The position numbers and the translations under genes were made by a program. DNA of 64,000 nucleotides from Astropecten irregularis (lineage: Eukaryota; Echinodermata; Asteroidea; Paxillosida; Astropectinidae), in the NCBI GenBank assembly GCA_963971285.1, contig OZ020246.1:13809217-13873216 (forward strand), given 5' to 3'. This document shows positions 11,140 to 23,000 of this stretch, in pieces; the stretch's first letter is position 1, and each line of letters begins with the position of its first letter. Under the pieces are notes generated by a model, which was not told the DNA's origin, made no database searches, and worked only from the letters and a program-made list of their open reading frames with translations.

Positions 11140-11883
11140 TGATACTCCGATCGGCAAGTCTTGTTCCCTGACTCAAATGTTGGGGTTGGCATGTTAATAG
11201 TCTGTGCAGTTGGCCAAGAAGTACACTAACAAGGATGCGCTGATTGCCTTTACTGACTGGAATTGATGAAAAGCGAAATAATTGAAAACCCCCGAGAATA
11301 TTCCTGTAAAATACAGTCCAACTCTCTTTTTGTGTGGAAGTCATTTTACCCAAAGCACAACCATTTCAGTTTCATCCACATACATGTAGTTTTCACTTTT
11401 TTTTAGATTTAAAAAAGAAATATGGCTAGCATTTGGAGACATTGGGAGATGCAGTACTTGAGTTCATGCTTGTGTGTGATGCTCATTTGAGTCAAGATCG
11501 GTGAAATTGATGTCGAGTCATTGATAAAGCTTTAAGAATTTGTAGTAGGCCTACTCCAAATAGCTAGCCACTTTAAGTCATGATTGCCGTGATATCATAT
11601 GACATCATGCACCACCATTATAGATCCTAGTTTGATGTCTACAAATTTACATACATTGTAATATCATCTGGTAATTACTCAGTCAATGCATGCCGTCCTA
11701 TAGTCCAATTTGAATCCAGGGAAATTAAAATCCACCTGTTTTTTTTAAACTCCTGTTACTTGTGTAAGAAATGTGGATACCTATAGGACTACTCTGCTAA
11801 ACAAGTCCATATTTCCCCTCTAGTTGGCCTCGTGGAGTGAAATTATTATGCATACTTGATCATGGCCATGCATCAAAAGTTCT

Positions 11884-12390
<507 letters not shown>

Positions 12391-12721
12391 TTCTTAACTG
12401 TATATAAGTTTTTTCCCTACATGAAATAACTCTTGTGTGTGTTAATTTTGCCTCCTTTCAAATTGCCAGTTTTTCTCGCATGAACTTTTAAACAGTTTGA
12501 ATGATGGTCTGTTGTTTTTACATTCCTGAATCTTTTTCTTCTTAAAGTATCATGTTTGCATTGGCATGTGCTTATCAGTTGTTTAAAAAGGAATTGAAGC
12601 AGTTGATAGATACCCTGTCACGTTGTTACCATTTAGGAACAGTATGATCATTGAATTGGGTACAGTGGTTGCGTAAAGTATGAAAAACCAATTCCCGTCC
12701 CCTTCTTTTCATCTCTTGAAG

Positions 12722-12775
12722 TTGATAAAGACGTGAAGGCGTCCCCCAAAGCAGAGTCAGAACCAAAGGCCGATG
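12722..12775 (+). CDS. FHOD3: FHOD linker exon 7, copy A of duplicated exon (18 codons)
   Basis: Lys/Glu/Ser-rich exon reading DKDVKASPKAESEPKAD, acceptor AG at 12720-12721 after a good pyrimidine tract, donor GTAAGG at 12776. Its twin is at 18118-18171, including about 50 bp of conserved intron on each side. 54 nt, phase 1 at both ends. The intron upstream carries the long GAGCCT array. Confidence 0.87.
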
Positions 12776-12920
12776 GTAAGGCTTGCCTGCCGTACATAGA
12801 AACACTCCCCAAATAATCAAACTCACTGGTGTGAAACGCTTGCATGACCAAATGCATTGAAGGCCTATGACGCCTTAATTCCTGTTCCCTCCTTGTTGTT
12901 TCAAAAATGCAATTATGGTC

Positions 12921-13254
12921 TTAAAGGTAGTATCATACTTTGGTAGCATTCCGAAACAGAAATCTTCACAGATTTACCTATAACTTACAGGATATTAAGA
13001 TGGTGCTGGTACAAACATACCGTTAACATTTTCTCCGCCTGAAATGCTGTTTTATCAAGAAAAGAGTACAATCAATGACCAAAAACCATTTTGATCTTCA
13101 GAAGATAAAAAATAACGGTGACAAGATTTGAAAAATTCCGTGGGCTTTTTTCACTGTTTTCTTAAAAAGTGGGCACCATATATCGGACTGTGAATTATTT
13201 TTGCCCATGAATCTGTATTTCTTTGACAAAAACCAAAGTATGATATTACCTTTT
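12921..13254 (+). mobile_element. TTAAAGG MITE, A type
   Basis: Begins TTAAAGGTAGTATCATACTT and ends ACCAAAGTATGATATTACC. Same core as about 18 copies in the window (ACAGATTTACCTATAACTTA, TTTATCNAGAAA, AAAAAGTGGGCACC). Confidence 0.88.
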
Positions 13255-14055
13255 TATAAACAATTATACGTCAGTTTTGAAACCCATCTTCTAGACCCTT
13301 CCCCACAGGTCTTTTGCTGATGATTAGCTTTCCAGCTTCCCAGATTTCAATAAACGATGATTGGTGGTGTACAAAATGACATACTGACACCATCGCATTT
13401 TCTTGTTATAATTAAAAGAGGGCGCCATTCAAAACCGTGTGCTCGAATTACTGTATAGCATCTATGGTTCCTTGAAATGCATGCAAATTTGCAACAAAAA
13501 AGAGAGGAAACTTGCATTACAAAAATGTCCAAAATACATGTAGATATAAAATGAGATGCGGTTGTTCTACGAGTACCACTATTACGTTCCTATGGTGCAT
13601 TGCCATTTTGTTTAATAGATATACATACACCAGACATATGATTGAAGGTGTTCAAAGAAAGGCACCATGTTGTTGAAATATCCAGTAAGAATGTGATATT
13701 AGTTGGCTATAATTGTTGCCAAGATATACCCCACTGACTTCTAACTTTTCTTGGTTTCAAAGTAGAGTGACTAGAGTCTTCTTCCTAACAGTAACTGTTA
13801 GGAATATTGTTTAGACCAAAACGTACAAATGTGTATTAACATAATTGTCTTTCCATCAATTTGGGAATTGTTTGTTCCCTTGTTATTTGTTCGTCTTTAC
13901 TTCCTGTTGTTTATGTGGAATATTACTTAACTTCTTGGATTAGGACAGATCGTTACTAGGACGTTGAATCTTGCATGGTTTACAAATTGATGAAGTTGAT
14001 TTATAGAGGTATTATAACATTCTGTGTGTAATACTTACAAGCCTGTTTTGTTTAA
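13255..14055. other. Intron between the duplicated blocks: nothing recognised
   Basis: AT-rich and unique; no exon with AG/GT and phase 1 found. Confidence 0.6.
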
Positions 14056-14165
14056 TAGGGCTCTGCGCTTGAGCTATTTATAGAATATGCCCCTCAAGTG
14101 AAAGCTTTAGGTACCCGGATGCTCAAACAATGTTTTACAATGTTTACGTGTAAAAAGTGTGTGGT
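14056..14165. mobile_element. Partial 'GGGCTCCGC' family MITE
   Basis: AGGGCTCTGCGCTTGAGCTA followed by diverged family sequence to about 14165; the right half is missing. Confidence 0.5.
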
Positions 14166-14448
14166 GTAAGGCCTTGTGAGAATGTACTCTGAGTATTTGC
14201 TGCAAATTTGTTTGCTAGTTATGGCATGATTTATATTTTAGAAGGCGTTTCTATTTAATAGCCTGCCCAGTTCCCTTGTTTTCCATAAGAATTTTGTTAC
14301 TGAACTGCATAGAATTGACTGTACTTAGATATGTTTCAACCAAACCAGTTGCATTATGAATGCAAAGGAAAGCTGCCTAACTGGCTGTACATGTAGTAGT
14401 ATTAACCTTGACTTAACATGAGAATCCATGACACTTGAATGTTAAAAG

Positions 14449-14517
14449 GTGACGCTACAACACCCAGCTCTTCTCGTTGGATAGACCGGTATCATGCAAG
14501 ATATGCTAGCACCGATG
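14449..14517 (+). CDS. FHOD3: FHOD linker exon 8, copy B of exon 6 (23 codons)
   Basis: Second copy of the 69-nt exon at 10695. Reads DATTPSSSRW then IDRYHARYASTD. Acceptor AG at 14447-14448, donor GTAAGG at 14518. The upstream 110 bp, from about 14338, is almost identical to copy A, which dates the duplication as fairly recent or indicates conversion. The frame joins exon 7 (GGT) and exon 9 (GCT) cleanly, so it is an intact exon. Confidence 0.85.
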
Positions 14518-15113
14518 GTAAGGCATTGGTGGGGAGGCTGGTTACCAGACCTTGCCACCTTGATGTGTCATTCCATATTAAGGGAGTATTCTCGGGCCAA
14601 GTCGCATCACGCTGCCATTGGTTGAGCTGAAACTCCAAGCAGCCAATCAGCTGGCTGGATTTGTTTAGATACAGCTGTAGTACTTTTCTTGGTATGGCAT
14701 GCTCAGTGCTACAAAATGCATACCGTCCAAAACATCTTGTATACTGATTGGCTGATTTAGCAAGTCTTGTTCCCTGACTCAAACATAATGCCCTTTGATG
14801 ATCCAGTTGACATAGATCCTGGTAGCGTACTAATCTGAACCCAGATGCATATTGAATGCGATGCTTGTCTTGCTGACCGTAATCGAGGAAAAATGAAAGA
14901 ATTTTGACGTCCGAGAATATTCCTGTATCATAAAGTTGATCTTCCTGTTGTGTTGTGGTTTTCATTTTTATCAGAGCACTTTCATTCATGTTTTAAACAC
15001 TTTTTTTAGATTTGAAGAAAGAAAATGTTAAAACATTTGGAGACTTGTCATAATTACACAGTACAAAACTTAATCTTATGCTCTTCCGAAATGTGGTTGA
15101 GTGAAGATCTATC

Positions 15114-15319
15114 AAGGGCCTTTCTCAAAGCTCGGCTCCGGCTTAGGCTCCGGCTCTATTTCGTGAATCCATTTTAAAATGACGGGTATCAAATTCCATG
15201 TAGAGGATTTTGGCTAAGTTTCAGAAGAAGATTCTCTGGTTTGAAAAAGAAAACAGAGCTTCAGCTTTAATGAAAAGCCAGAGCCTGAGCTGTAGCCGAG
15301 CTTTGAGAAAGGCCCCTAG
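15114..15319. mobile_element. Hexamer-TIR MITE, compact copy
   Basis: Clear terminal inverted repeats: GGGCCTTTCTCAAAGCTCGG at the left and CCGAGCTTTGAGAAAGGCCC at the right. Only a few GGCTCC-type hexamers, so it shows the unexpanded state of the family. Interior matches the other copies (TTCGTGAATCCATTTTAAAA, GATTCTCTGGTTTGAAAAAG). Confidence 0.9.
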
Positions 15320-15413
15320 TCTATATCCTAGCCATTGGTTAACCCTCTTGGTCTTATTCCAAGGGTTTGGCTGTGCTTAATACACAAGGGATTTAGAGAG
15401 CAATTTTGTCAGA

Positions 15414-15647
15414 TATAGAGAGCGTGCACGTGACGTCACTTGACAGCTTATCGGCCATTTTGGACTGCACGCGTACGTACCAGACAGCATCATTATATGC
15501 ACGCACTTCTGCGTACGCGTCCGGTTGATTTGCAACCTACATGAACACATGTGGGTTACATACACTGTACGTACGTGCATTATACATGTGTACAGCGTTG
15601 CCGTCCAAAATGGCGTCCTGATCATGTGACTGCACACCCTCTATAGA
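15414..15647. mobile_element. Palindromic MITE, 'TATAGAGAGCGTGCACGTGA' type
   Basis: Starts TATAGAGAGCGTGCACGTGA and ends TCATGTGACTGCACACCCTC TATAG. Inner GCCATTTTGGACTGC pairs with CCGTCCAAAATGGC. Private to duplication copy B. Confidence 0.75.
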
Positions 15648-16131
15648 TACAGTATAATACTGTAAGGGGCGTGTGAATGTGCTCTCCAGGGTTGTTGTTG
15701 TGTATGGATGCTACATGTAACTGGGTTGGAAGTATTACGATATGAACTATCCCAATTTGCACTCAATATATGGGGAATACTCTGAGTGTAATACACAGGC
15801 TTACACTTTGAAAAGTGGGCATGCGTGGAAGTGCCTCGTTTTGAAGTTGCGATCAAAATCTAAGATGGCCGCCGAAGTGTAAACCTGTGTATGAAGTATA
15901 AGGCAATGAAATGGTAAGCGTTATGCAAGACAGAAGACTTGGTTGAAATCAACCTATAAACCTGATAAAATGGGTAGGCATTCTCCAAATGTAAATACGA
16001 TTGCAAGTTTTGCATGGTACAGACTGGAAAGTGAGTAAGATTTGCGGACACACAATGTCAAGTATTCTTCTTGGAAGAGGTGTAGTTCTGAGATAAAGGT
16101 TTATTCAGAACTCCTGATATTGAGTGAGTTC

Positions 16132-16203
16132 CTCATGAATATTGATGATTTTGGTCGGGAAATAGATCTATCTCCCGACCAAAATCATCAATATTCATGA
16201 TTT
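16132..16203. repeat. Near-perfect short hairpin
   Basis: CATGAATATTGATGATTTTG GTCGGGA and its exact reverse complement flank a short ATAGATCTAT-centred loop, about 30 bp per arm. Likely a tiny foldback element or the relic of one. Confidence 0.8.
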
Positions 16204-16253
16204 ACTGCGGTACTCGCCGCGATATTGGATTCGATTCACCCTGCAGACCCCAG

Positions 16254-16470
16254 CTAGCTCGGTGGCCTAGCAGGTAAGGCATCTGCACCAGTAAGCAGGA
16301 GGTTGTGGGTTCGAATCCCACCTGAGCAAGCATGTGATTTTTTCTCACGTGTTCTCACAAGCACTGAGTATGCAGTGCTCATCCACGTCGAGTGAGTTTC
16401 TACTTCATCCGTTCTTCTCAGTATACCACATCTCTCCTGATAGAAGCCTACCTTACATGGTGTGTCCACA
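16254..16470 (+). mobile_element. tRNA-derived SINE with Pol III boxes
   Basis: 16257-16329 folds much like a tRNA: GCTCGGT / CCTGAGC acceptor stem with one mismatch, GCC...GGC D arm, CTGC/GCAG anticodon stem with an 8-nt loop, and a perfect T arm GTGGGTTCGAATCCCAC. The odd anticodon loop and the non-tRNA tail point to a SINE, not a working tRNA. Confidence 0.6.
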
Positions 16471-16627
16471 AATCTTACTCAGTTCTCCAGATGTGTAGTG
16501 CAGTAAGCCATGATTTTGCCGTGATATCACATGATGATCATACCACCATTATAGGTCCTATTTTTGATGTTGACAAATTCTACACAGTATGGTTTCATTA
16601 TGATGAGCATGCACTCAATGCAGATCT

Positions 16628-17100
16628 GGGCCCAATTTCGTGGATCAGAGGCTGATTTCATCAAACTTACGACGCGTCGCAGAGTTAAGACACATTCTTT
16701 CTCTATGGACCCACCGCATAGATGCGACACATCGCATTTCATAAAGCTCCGCGACGCGTCGCAACTCGATTTGCGACGCGTTGCGGAGCTTTATGAAATC
16801 GGCCCCCGTTACCGTAAGCAAAACATTTTCTCTTACGGTTGTAGACTTATTTTGCTTACGGTTAGCATATTTCACGGGAGTGTTGTCTTGCTATGCTATT
16901 AAGCAATGACTTTCTGCTGGATGCATGTGACAGCGCGTAAGCAGAAAAAAAAAATCAAGGCTAGTTCATAAATTCTTTGCTAACCAATTCAGCAATGAAA
17001 TTCTTGCTTACGGTTTTTGGATTCCATGAAATAGATTTCATGTGTAGCGGTGTCCATAGGCAAAAAAATAGGCTGTAAGGGATTCCATGAAATTGGGCCC
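16628..17100. mobile_element. Palindromic element with a second MITE nested inside
   Basis: Outer ends TGGGCCCAATTTCGTGGATC and GATTCCATGAAATTGGGCCC. Within it, 16650-16806 is a separate palindrome (GGCTGATTTCATCAAACTTA ... AGCTTTATGAAATCGGCCC) holding repeated GCGACGCGTCGC words. Confidence 0.7.
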
Positions 17101-17397
17101 TGTAGTCTGGTTAAAATCTGGGAAAGTTGGTCGGAACTCCTACCCTGTGTAGGGCAGGGGGACTACCCATGATTACCCCAGCCCCAACCAGCCTACATTG
17201 GCACTAATTTGGTGTTTCTGTATGCATGATCAACTATTGTTGAGATGATCTTTGATGGATGCGGTTCACATCTCTGCATCAATTCAGTTTGACCATCTTC
17301 ACTTCTGATTTTTAAACAAAATTCTGAATTTGCTTTTTGTTATGGGACAAAATTATTCATTACCTGGATATGGCTAGAACGTTCACATTATGGACAC

Positions 17398-17545
17398 TTC
17401 TGGCCTGTCAATCAAACTGTGTGCATTGACCAATTAGAGTAGTTGTTGTCCATTACCCCTGTCAAACTTAGTCACACGCTGTATGTAAAACACTTGGCGC
17501 TGCTAAGGTGGGCTGGGCTTAAGAGCAAAGCCGGAACGGTCCATT
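17398..17545 (-). repeat. Single antisense monomer of the 63-64 kb satellite
   Basis: Minus-strand match to the tandem unit at 63176-64000: CTGTCAATCAAACTGTG, GCATTGACCAATTAGAGTAG, GTATGTAAAACACTTGGC and GGTGGGCTGGGCTTAAGAGC all have counterparts in order. Confidence 0.82.
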
Positions 17546-17882
17546 GTGTTTATGGTATAGTGGCTATAGCCACTTCCCATAGACATGAGTATTATATCAA
17601 GCCGTAGCCATTTGTACTTGCCCAATGTTATCATCATACCAGTTTCACACTAACTTTTATACCAGACATCCATGTTGATGTGACTTTTGTATCAATCGTT
17701 GTTGCATGATTTTCAGAAGAGTTTTTTGATGTGGTCTGTTTATTGAAAAACATTTTCTTTGTAAGTTTTTTCGATTATTTTTCATCATTTGATTCATAAT
17801 CGACTTGTGTGAAGTATGTAGCAGTTAGACATGTGTGCCCTGTCACACTGCTACTTTGTAAGAATGGTTAATCGTTGAATAC

Positions 17883-18056
17883 AGGCGATTCACAATAGTG
17901 CGCCACCATGAGTTTGCAACGCATTGGCCAATTTGTTGACAAACTGCACCTCATTCCATTGCACATGCGCAGTTTGTCGACAAAATTAATTCCGCGTATT
18001 GTGATTGGCCAACGCGTTGCAAACTCATGGTGCCGTGCTATTGTGATTCGCCCGTA
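17883..18056. mobile_element. Palindromic MITE upstream of exon 9
   Basis: Ends AGGCGATTCACAATAGTGCG and CTATTGTGATTCGCCCG are inverted; GAGTTTGCAACGCATTGGCC pairs with GGCCAACGCGTTGCAAACTC. Copy A of the duplication has the uninterrupted site (ATTGAATTGGGTA, 12650-12662). Confidence 0.85.
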
Positions 18057-18117
18057 TTGGGTATAGCGATTAAGTATGAAAAACCAATTCTCATCCCCTT
18101 CTTTTCATCTCTTGAAG

Positions 18118-18171
18118 CTGATAAAGACGTGAAGTCATCCCCAAAAGCAGAGTCAGAACCAAAGGCCGATG
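18118..18171 (+). CDS. FHOD3: FHOD linker exon 9, copy B of exon 7 (18 codons)
   Basis: Second copy of the exon at 12722, reading DKDVKSSPKAESEPKAD; A/S is the only internal change and the split first codon is Ala instead of Val. Acceptor AG at 18116-18117, donor GTAAGG at 18172. A palindromic MITE (17883-18056) sits 60 bp upstream and is absent from copy A. Confidence 0.87.
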
Positions 18172-18226
18172 GTAAGGCTTGCCTGCTGTACACAGAAACA
18201 TCCACCAAATAATCAAACTCACGTGC

Positions 18227-19481
18227 ATGAAATTACAGAGTAGAATGAAGAGTTGTGGACCGTTAATTATCCTTTCCTTTGCAGTATGTTCTCAGGAAAT
18301 TGGAGGAAAAAGGATGTAGAATTTGAGCAAAATTGGACTGAAATTGAGGGGAAAAACTAAGACTGAATCACCCAACCTCAAAACCCGATTTTCAACTTTC
18401 TTTCATGCACATTTTGTGTGTATTGACCACTTATTTTGGAATACTGCAAATTTGTTTTTAAAGAGTACTCTTTCAATTGCTCATTATTTCGCCAATTTCT
18501 GCCCGATTTTGCTTTAATTCTACAATCTACATGGTGATAGCCAAGACATGGTTGTATCATATAACTGAATCTTAAAGTGATAAACAGTTTAATTTTAACA
18601 TTATGGTTCCCGTCACAATGTTGCGTTTTTTTTGGGACATGCTGTACAATGTATATGCAGCTGTAGTCTGCATATGTCGCCTAAATATAAACCATTTATC
18701 ATTGGTGCTCCTTCTCCAAAGCTGCATCTATAGATCCCTGTGAAAAATTACTTTTATATTAGGATTGTGCTTGTACAAACTTAAAACTTGAATCTGGAAC
18801 TCAAGTGTAGCCCCCTCTTGTGATTCTTCCATATATTCGTCCTCACTGACCATGCTGTCAGTGGCAGGCATGGAGGTAGATCTCACATGAGATCATGTAT
18901 TAAATCCTTCCCTTCTGGAAAAAAAACCAAATCCCTCATATTTATCAATTTTGTTTTGTGATCTTCATATTTGTAGAAAAGTGCCATTGTACCATGTGTC
19001 CCTATTCTATGAAAATTTAATATACATGTATTGTGTGTACTAACTTAAATATTTAAATTTGTTTTGTTTTGTTGGTTTTTAATTGCTTAGTATTTCTAAT
19101 CTGCCAAAACTGTCGCGAGACAGAATACGCGTTAAAAAAGTATCCATTGTTATTATTATTATTGTTCTCAGTCACTTCCAAATGAAAGAAGAAATGAATG
19201 AAGGCGTTGGTGGCAGTGTTATTTTCGTGCCTCAAAGTGTTTCCGACTTCTTACCCAACAAATTTGTCCGAGCAAAGAGTATCTTGCTAACAGCATCTTG
19301 GAATAACATTGATCTCGTCAGACGACAGTTTAACCTGATTGTTCTTAATACCAAAACATTTCTTGTTTTTTCCTCTCTCTGTCAATCTACTACTCATTTT
19401 GATCATTTTCCGGTCCTTCATCGATCACTTTCTCAAAACATCAAACCCCGACCCTCTCTTCTTCAACATCTGTGAAAACAG
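18227..19481. other. Intron 9: nothing recognised
   Basis: AT-rich unique sequence. The open frame at 19083-19475 runs into exon 10 in another frame and is not coding. Confidence 0.6.
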
Positions 19482-19751
19482 GCCGCGATACGTCTAAAAC
19501 GAGACCCACAGTAGATAGCACCCCATCAAGATCCAAACCCAATGTAGAAGCCTCTCCGAGTAGGCTCAGACCGGCCACGGACGATACCCCGTCCAGAGTA
19601 AGACCCTCGCCAAGCGACGACACTCCTTCTTCCAGGAGGCGTTATGGACGGGAGGCGACACCATCTTCAGAATCACCCTCGACAGCCACTACCTCTACTA
19701 CACCAACCTCTACTACCACTAACACAACCTCCACCTCTGCTTTGGGCGAGA
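19482..19751 (+). CDS. FHOD3: FHOD linker exon 10, TPSR-repeat exon (90 codons)
   Basis: Acceptor AG at 19480-19481, donor GTAAGT at 19752. The first half contains four imperfect repeats of about 11 residues with core TPSR or SPSR (STPSRSKP, ASPSRLRP, DTPSRVRP, DTPSSRRR). The second half is a Ser/Thr homopolymer-like run (TTSTTPTSTTTNTTSTS). Likely disordered and phosphorylatable. 270 nt, phase 1 at both ends. No named domain. Confidence 0.87.
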
Positions 19752-20247
19752 GTAAGTCGGGGGGGAAATCAGCTTCTTCCTCAACTTAAGGACCGATCGA
19801 TTAACTTTTAAAAACTTCTCGAATATTAATGTTTTAGCCTAATCATAACTTTAATATTTTAACATGCGTTTAACCTTCTAATGGGTTAATTGTTGTGGAA
19901 GCAAAAGAGGAGGGGAATTTTCATGATAAATATTGATTAATATCAGCTTAGAGTAGGTTTGTGACTTTGTGTTTGTGAACTGACTCAACTTGTCAGGTCC
20001 CGGATATTGTTCACAGTGTAAAGAGACTGCCTATAGTACCTGCATTGATGTGATTTTGCATAGTTCTGATTGTACTTGTAATCAACGATCAAGGGAGAAT
20101 CTTTGCATCTCTTATGTGTATAGCATCCCAGGCTGTAACAACCTTATCAACCAACTGTCAGTCGATATAAAGGTACAAGTACCTGTTGTAGATCTGCGTG
20201 ATTATTTTTAAACATTTGATCCAATTTCTTCACCCTCTTGTAAAAAG

Positions 20248-20325
20248 CGGATTATATCACAGAGAGGAGACGACGTAGGAAGGAAAGAGAAGCACAGAGG
20301 GCGGCAGAGGCTGAAGCTGCGGAAA
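20248..20325 (+). CDS. FHOD3: FHOD exon 11, basic/acidic helical exon (26 codons)
   Basis: Acceptor AG at 20246-20247 after a pyrimidine-rich tract, donor GTAAGA at 20326. Reads DYITERRRRRKEREAQRAAE then AEAAE: a strongly charged helix-forming segment like the Arg/Glu-rich stretches FHOD proteins carry between FH3 and FH1. 78 nt, phase 1. A second AG at 20260-20261 would give a shorter product out of register with the phase pattern. Confidence 0.78.
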
Positions 20326-20451
20326 GTAAGACCCGCCCTCTCTTCATAACCCCGCCTCCTCCACTAAAACACTCCCTGATCCGCCTCATCCAGCACTACT
20401 TGCCTCCCACGTGTGTTCTCCCATTGCCCTCCGTACTGACCAACACTCAAA

Positions 20452-20715
20452 TGTTCATCATCACTGCGATTTTAAAAGAGAGTGATTATGTGATCCCACT
20501 TCTGCCACCATTTACTTAACAGCATCATAGACTTTAATACATCATGTATTTTGTGTATTAACGTCTTTTGAGTGACATCCATCCTACTGTTCATCATCTC
20601 TGTGATTTTATAGCAGTGTGATCCCACTTCTGCCACCATTTACTTAACAACACCAACAACTTTAATACATCATGTGTTTCCTGTATTAATGGCCCTTGAG
20701 TGCCATCCATCCTAC
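20452..20715 (+). repeat. Two-copy tandem repeat of about 135 bp
   Basis: GATCCCACTTCTGCCACCAT and CTTTAATACATCATGT recur in order in 20452-20588 and 20589-20715, each closing with GAGTG(A/C)CATCCATCCTACT. Intronic. Confidence 0.75.
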
Positions 20716-21025
20716 TCTTGTGATTGTATCTCTCCATTATACTCTCCGCTATTTCAGTCATCATTTATAATTTCTGCAGCTGATGATGAAAGGTTTTGTG
20801 GTGTGTTTAACCCAACTTCATCGATTGAACATATCATCCCACCAACGATTATATAACTTGTCCTATGTGCAAATACTATTTTACACTTTGATATCATCCA
20901 TTCAACTTTAAAACATAACATGCTCATGATAAGCTCAGCCAGTGCACTTTGGTATTAAACCAGTCAGTGTAATTTGGCACCAGTGGCACAGGTGCCTCAA
21001 GTCCTTTAACATGCTGTATTAAATA

Positions 21026-21302
21026 TTTCTATACCTCATAAATATTCATGACCTACAGCCGAATCCCAATTGGTCAATTCACCATCACGTGCCAGTGGAT
21101 TATTTGCTGATCGCCAGCAAGTAGGCCAGGGAACTGTTACACATGTAACATCTCACTGCGCAGCTTAGGAAAAGTTTGCAGCGCGCGTGCGTGAGCCTTG
21201 ACCTACATAAAGTTAATGGCGGCTCACGAATACAAACATTTTGCTGCAATTACTGATACCGATCTCTACGAAATTGTGAATATTTATGAGGTATAGTTAA
21301 AC
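21026..21302. mobile_element. Palindromic MITE, 'ACCTCATAAATATTCATG' type
   Basis: Left end TATACCTCATAAATATTCAT and right end GTGAATATTTATGAGGTATA are inverted. Middle not repeated elsewhere in the window. Confidence 0.75.
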
Positions 21303-21311
21303 AAAATATCA

Positions 21312-21428
21312 CATGGTTTATTTCGTGTGGGCAGTCGATTCTAGCTTCCCTCGGTGTTGGTTGACAAACTAGACTTCCAACAGCTCGGGAGCTAGAATCG
21401 ACTGTCACCCTCAAACCATGTGATATCT
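21312..21428. mobile_element. Short palindromic MITE
   Basis: ATCACATGGTTT and AAACCATGTGAT flank CAGTCGATTCTAGCTTCC / GGGAGCTAGAATCGACTG arms. Confidence 0.7.
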
Positions 21429-21943
21429 GTATACTAATACACAGGATATTCAGCTGAATGTCAAATGGCAAAGAAACAGCAACTGATGTATATGTACATG
21501 TATGTGTGACCAAGAATCCCTATACTTCTGGATTCACTTCTTAGGACAAGCGTCTGTTGCCCTACATGAGTGCCGCACTCCATATCAACAAACATTATCT
21601 TCCCATCTTTCCTATAATGCAACACTACACCTACATGATGTACCAATATCAGCTTTATCATCCATCAACACCTTACTCTTCTCTACCAGTACTCTCATAC
21701 CTATTGCCTTGTCCAGTGTTTGCAGATTGTTAACAATCATCTTGACTTGTCGTGTGATGTGAATCTTCATTTGCTCTTCTGAATCCTTTATTCCAGTGCA
21801 CAAGTTTTGACTTGTCATCCTATTTGTCGTGCGTCTATTAACAGCTAAACTTGAATATGTTCTTTCTTGTCTGGTTGACATTTCCCAGTTTCATAACTTT
21901 GCATAGTTTTCCCGTTTATGAATTATGGTTATTTTGATACCAG

Positions 21944-22118
21944 GGGCCGATTTCAACAACATTTTGCGATCATCGCTAAAGCCCAAATCCATTGCTAAAT
22001 GGGAATGTTCTACTTGAACGGAAATTTGCTACGCAAAGTAGTGATCGATTTCCATTTAGCGATGGATTTGGGCTTTAGCAATGATCGCAAAGCGTTAGTG
22101 AAACAGCCCCTGAATTGA
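21944..22118. mobile_element. Palindromic MITE, 'GGGGCCGATTTCAACAAC' type
   Basis: Ends AGGGGCCGATTTCAACAACA and GTTAGTGAAACAGCCCCT, with long inner arms TGCGATCATCGCTAAAGCCC / GGGCTTTAGCAATGATCGCA. Confidence 0.8.
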
Positions 22119-22794
22119 ATACTAATGAATGTCATACTAGGAAAACTAGTTTACATTTATAAAGTGATTCTTAGTGATTGATTCCATGGGCATGTACGCG
22201 CACTGCATTTGGATCGAGCACAGGAAGATCAAGGGTTTGCAATGACGCCATTCTTGTTCTTGAATGGACTTCTTTCGTTTAATATTGTCCATGGACGTAC
22301 AAATGTGTGCTTAGTGTATGAGAGGATATTGACATTAGAAAATACATTGCCTTGTCCATGGACAGTATGCATGTGAGACAAGAATCTCATGTACATGTAT
22401 GCATTAACTGCTCTTACAGTTTTTGCACTTTTGAAATGATATTGCCTCTATGAATTTTGTAAATCTCTTCAGTTTTAACCATGATGAGCATTGTCACCAC
22501 ATTACAAGATCTTTGCCCTTATGCTTGGAGTTTGGAGGGCTGGACGTTTCAATCCTAGCAGTATCTTTCTCAAAGGATATTCTTTATGTTAAATTTGATT
22601 CTTTAACCACAATCTTTACAGAGCAATTTGATTTGTTTTTTTGATATCTTGGGACTAGGTTATTGCATGTGGCTTGTCTTTGCCTAGCGTAGAATAGAGC
22701 AATCAGGTCAAATGGAAATGGCTGAATTGGCCACAGAATAAGACCATTGTCTGTGCATAGAAAATGTACATTCAGTAAATATACATGTAATCAT
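22119..22794. other. Intron 11 part: scrap of the 'GGAGGGC' element
   Basis: 22528-22580 (CTTGGAGTTTGGAGGGCTGG, CAATCCTAGCAGTATCTTTC) is a decayed arm of the AGGAGGGCCTGA element. Nothing else. Confidence 0.5.
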
Positions 22795-23000
22795 CAAATA
22801 ACCACAAGGGAAACTGACTGAATATTAAAGTCATTGAAAAGTGAACAAAGGAAATTGACTGGAGCGGGATTCGAACCGGCGACCTCCTGAATACCAAGGC
22901 GCTCTACCAACTGAGCCATCCAGCCCTACGTTGGTGGTGACCCCAATAGTCAACTATCTTTGTTCGTTTTGCAGTCAGAAGCCGTGAAACCACGCACACA
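22795..23000 (-). mobile_element. tRNA-derived SINE, copy 1
   Basis: On the minus strand 22856-22924 reads as a Thr-like tRNA (GGCTGGATGGCTCAGTTGGT, T arm CCGGTTCGAATCCCGC). Flanks CAAGGGAAACTGACTGA and CAACTATCTTTGTTCGTTTT are shared by copies near 26.3, 40.0-40.3 and 49.3 kb. Confidence 0.8.

Larger units (their letters stand above)
14330..18226 (+). repeat. Copy B of tandemly duplicated two-exon block
   Basis: Contains exons 8 and 9. It is about 1.6 kb longer than copy A because of insertions absent from A: a hexamer MITE, two palindromic elements, a tRNA-derived SINE, a nested MITE pair, an antisense satellite monomer and the 17883-18056 MITE. Copy A has its own private insertions. Confidence 0.85.
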
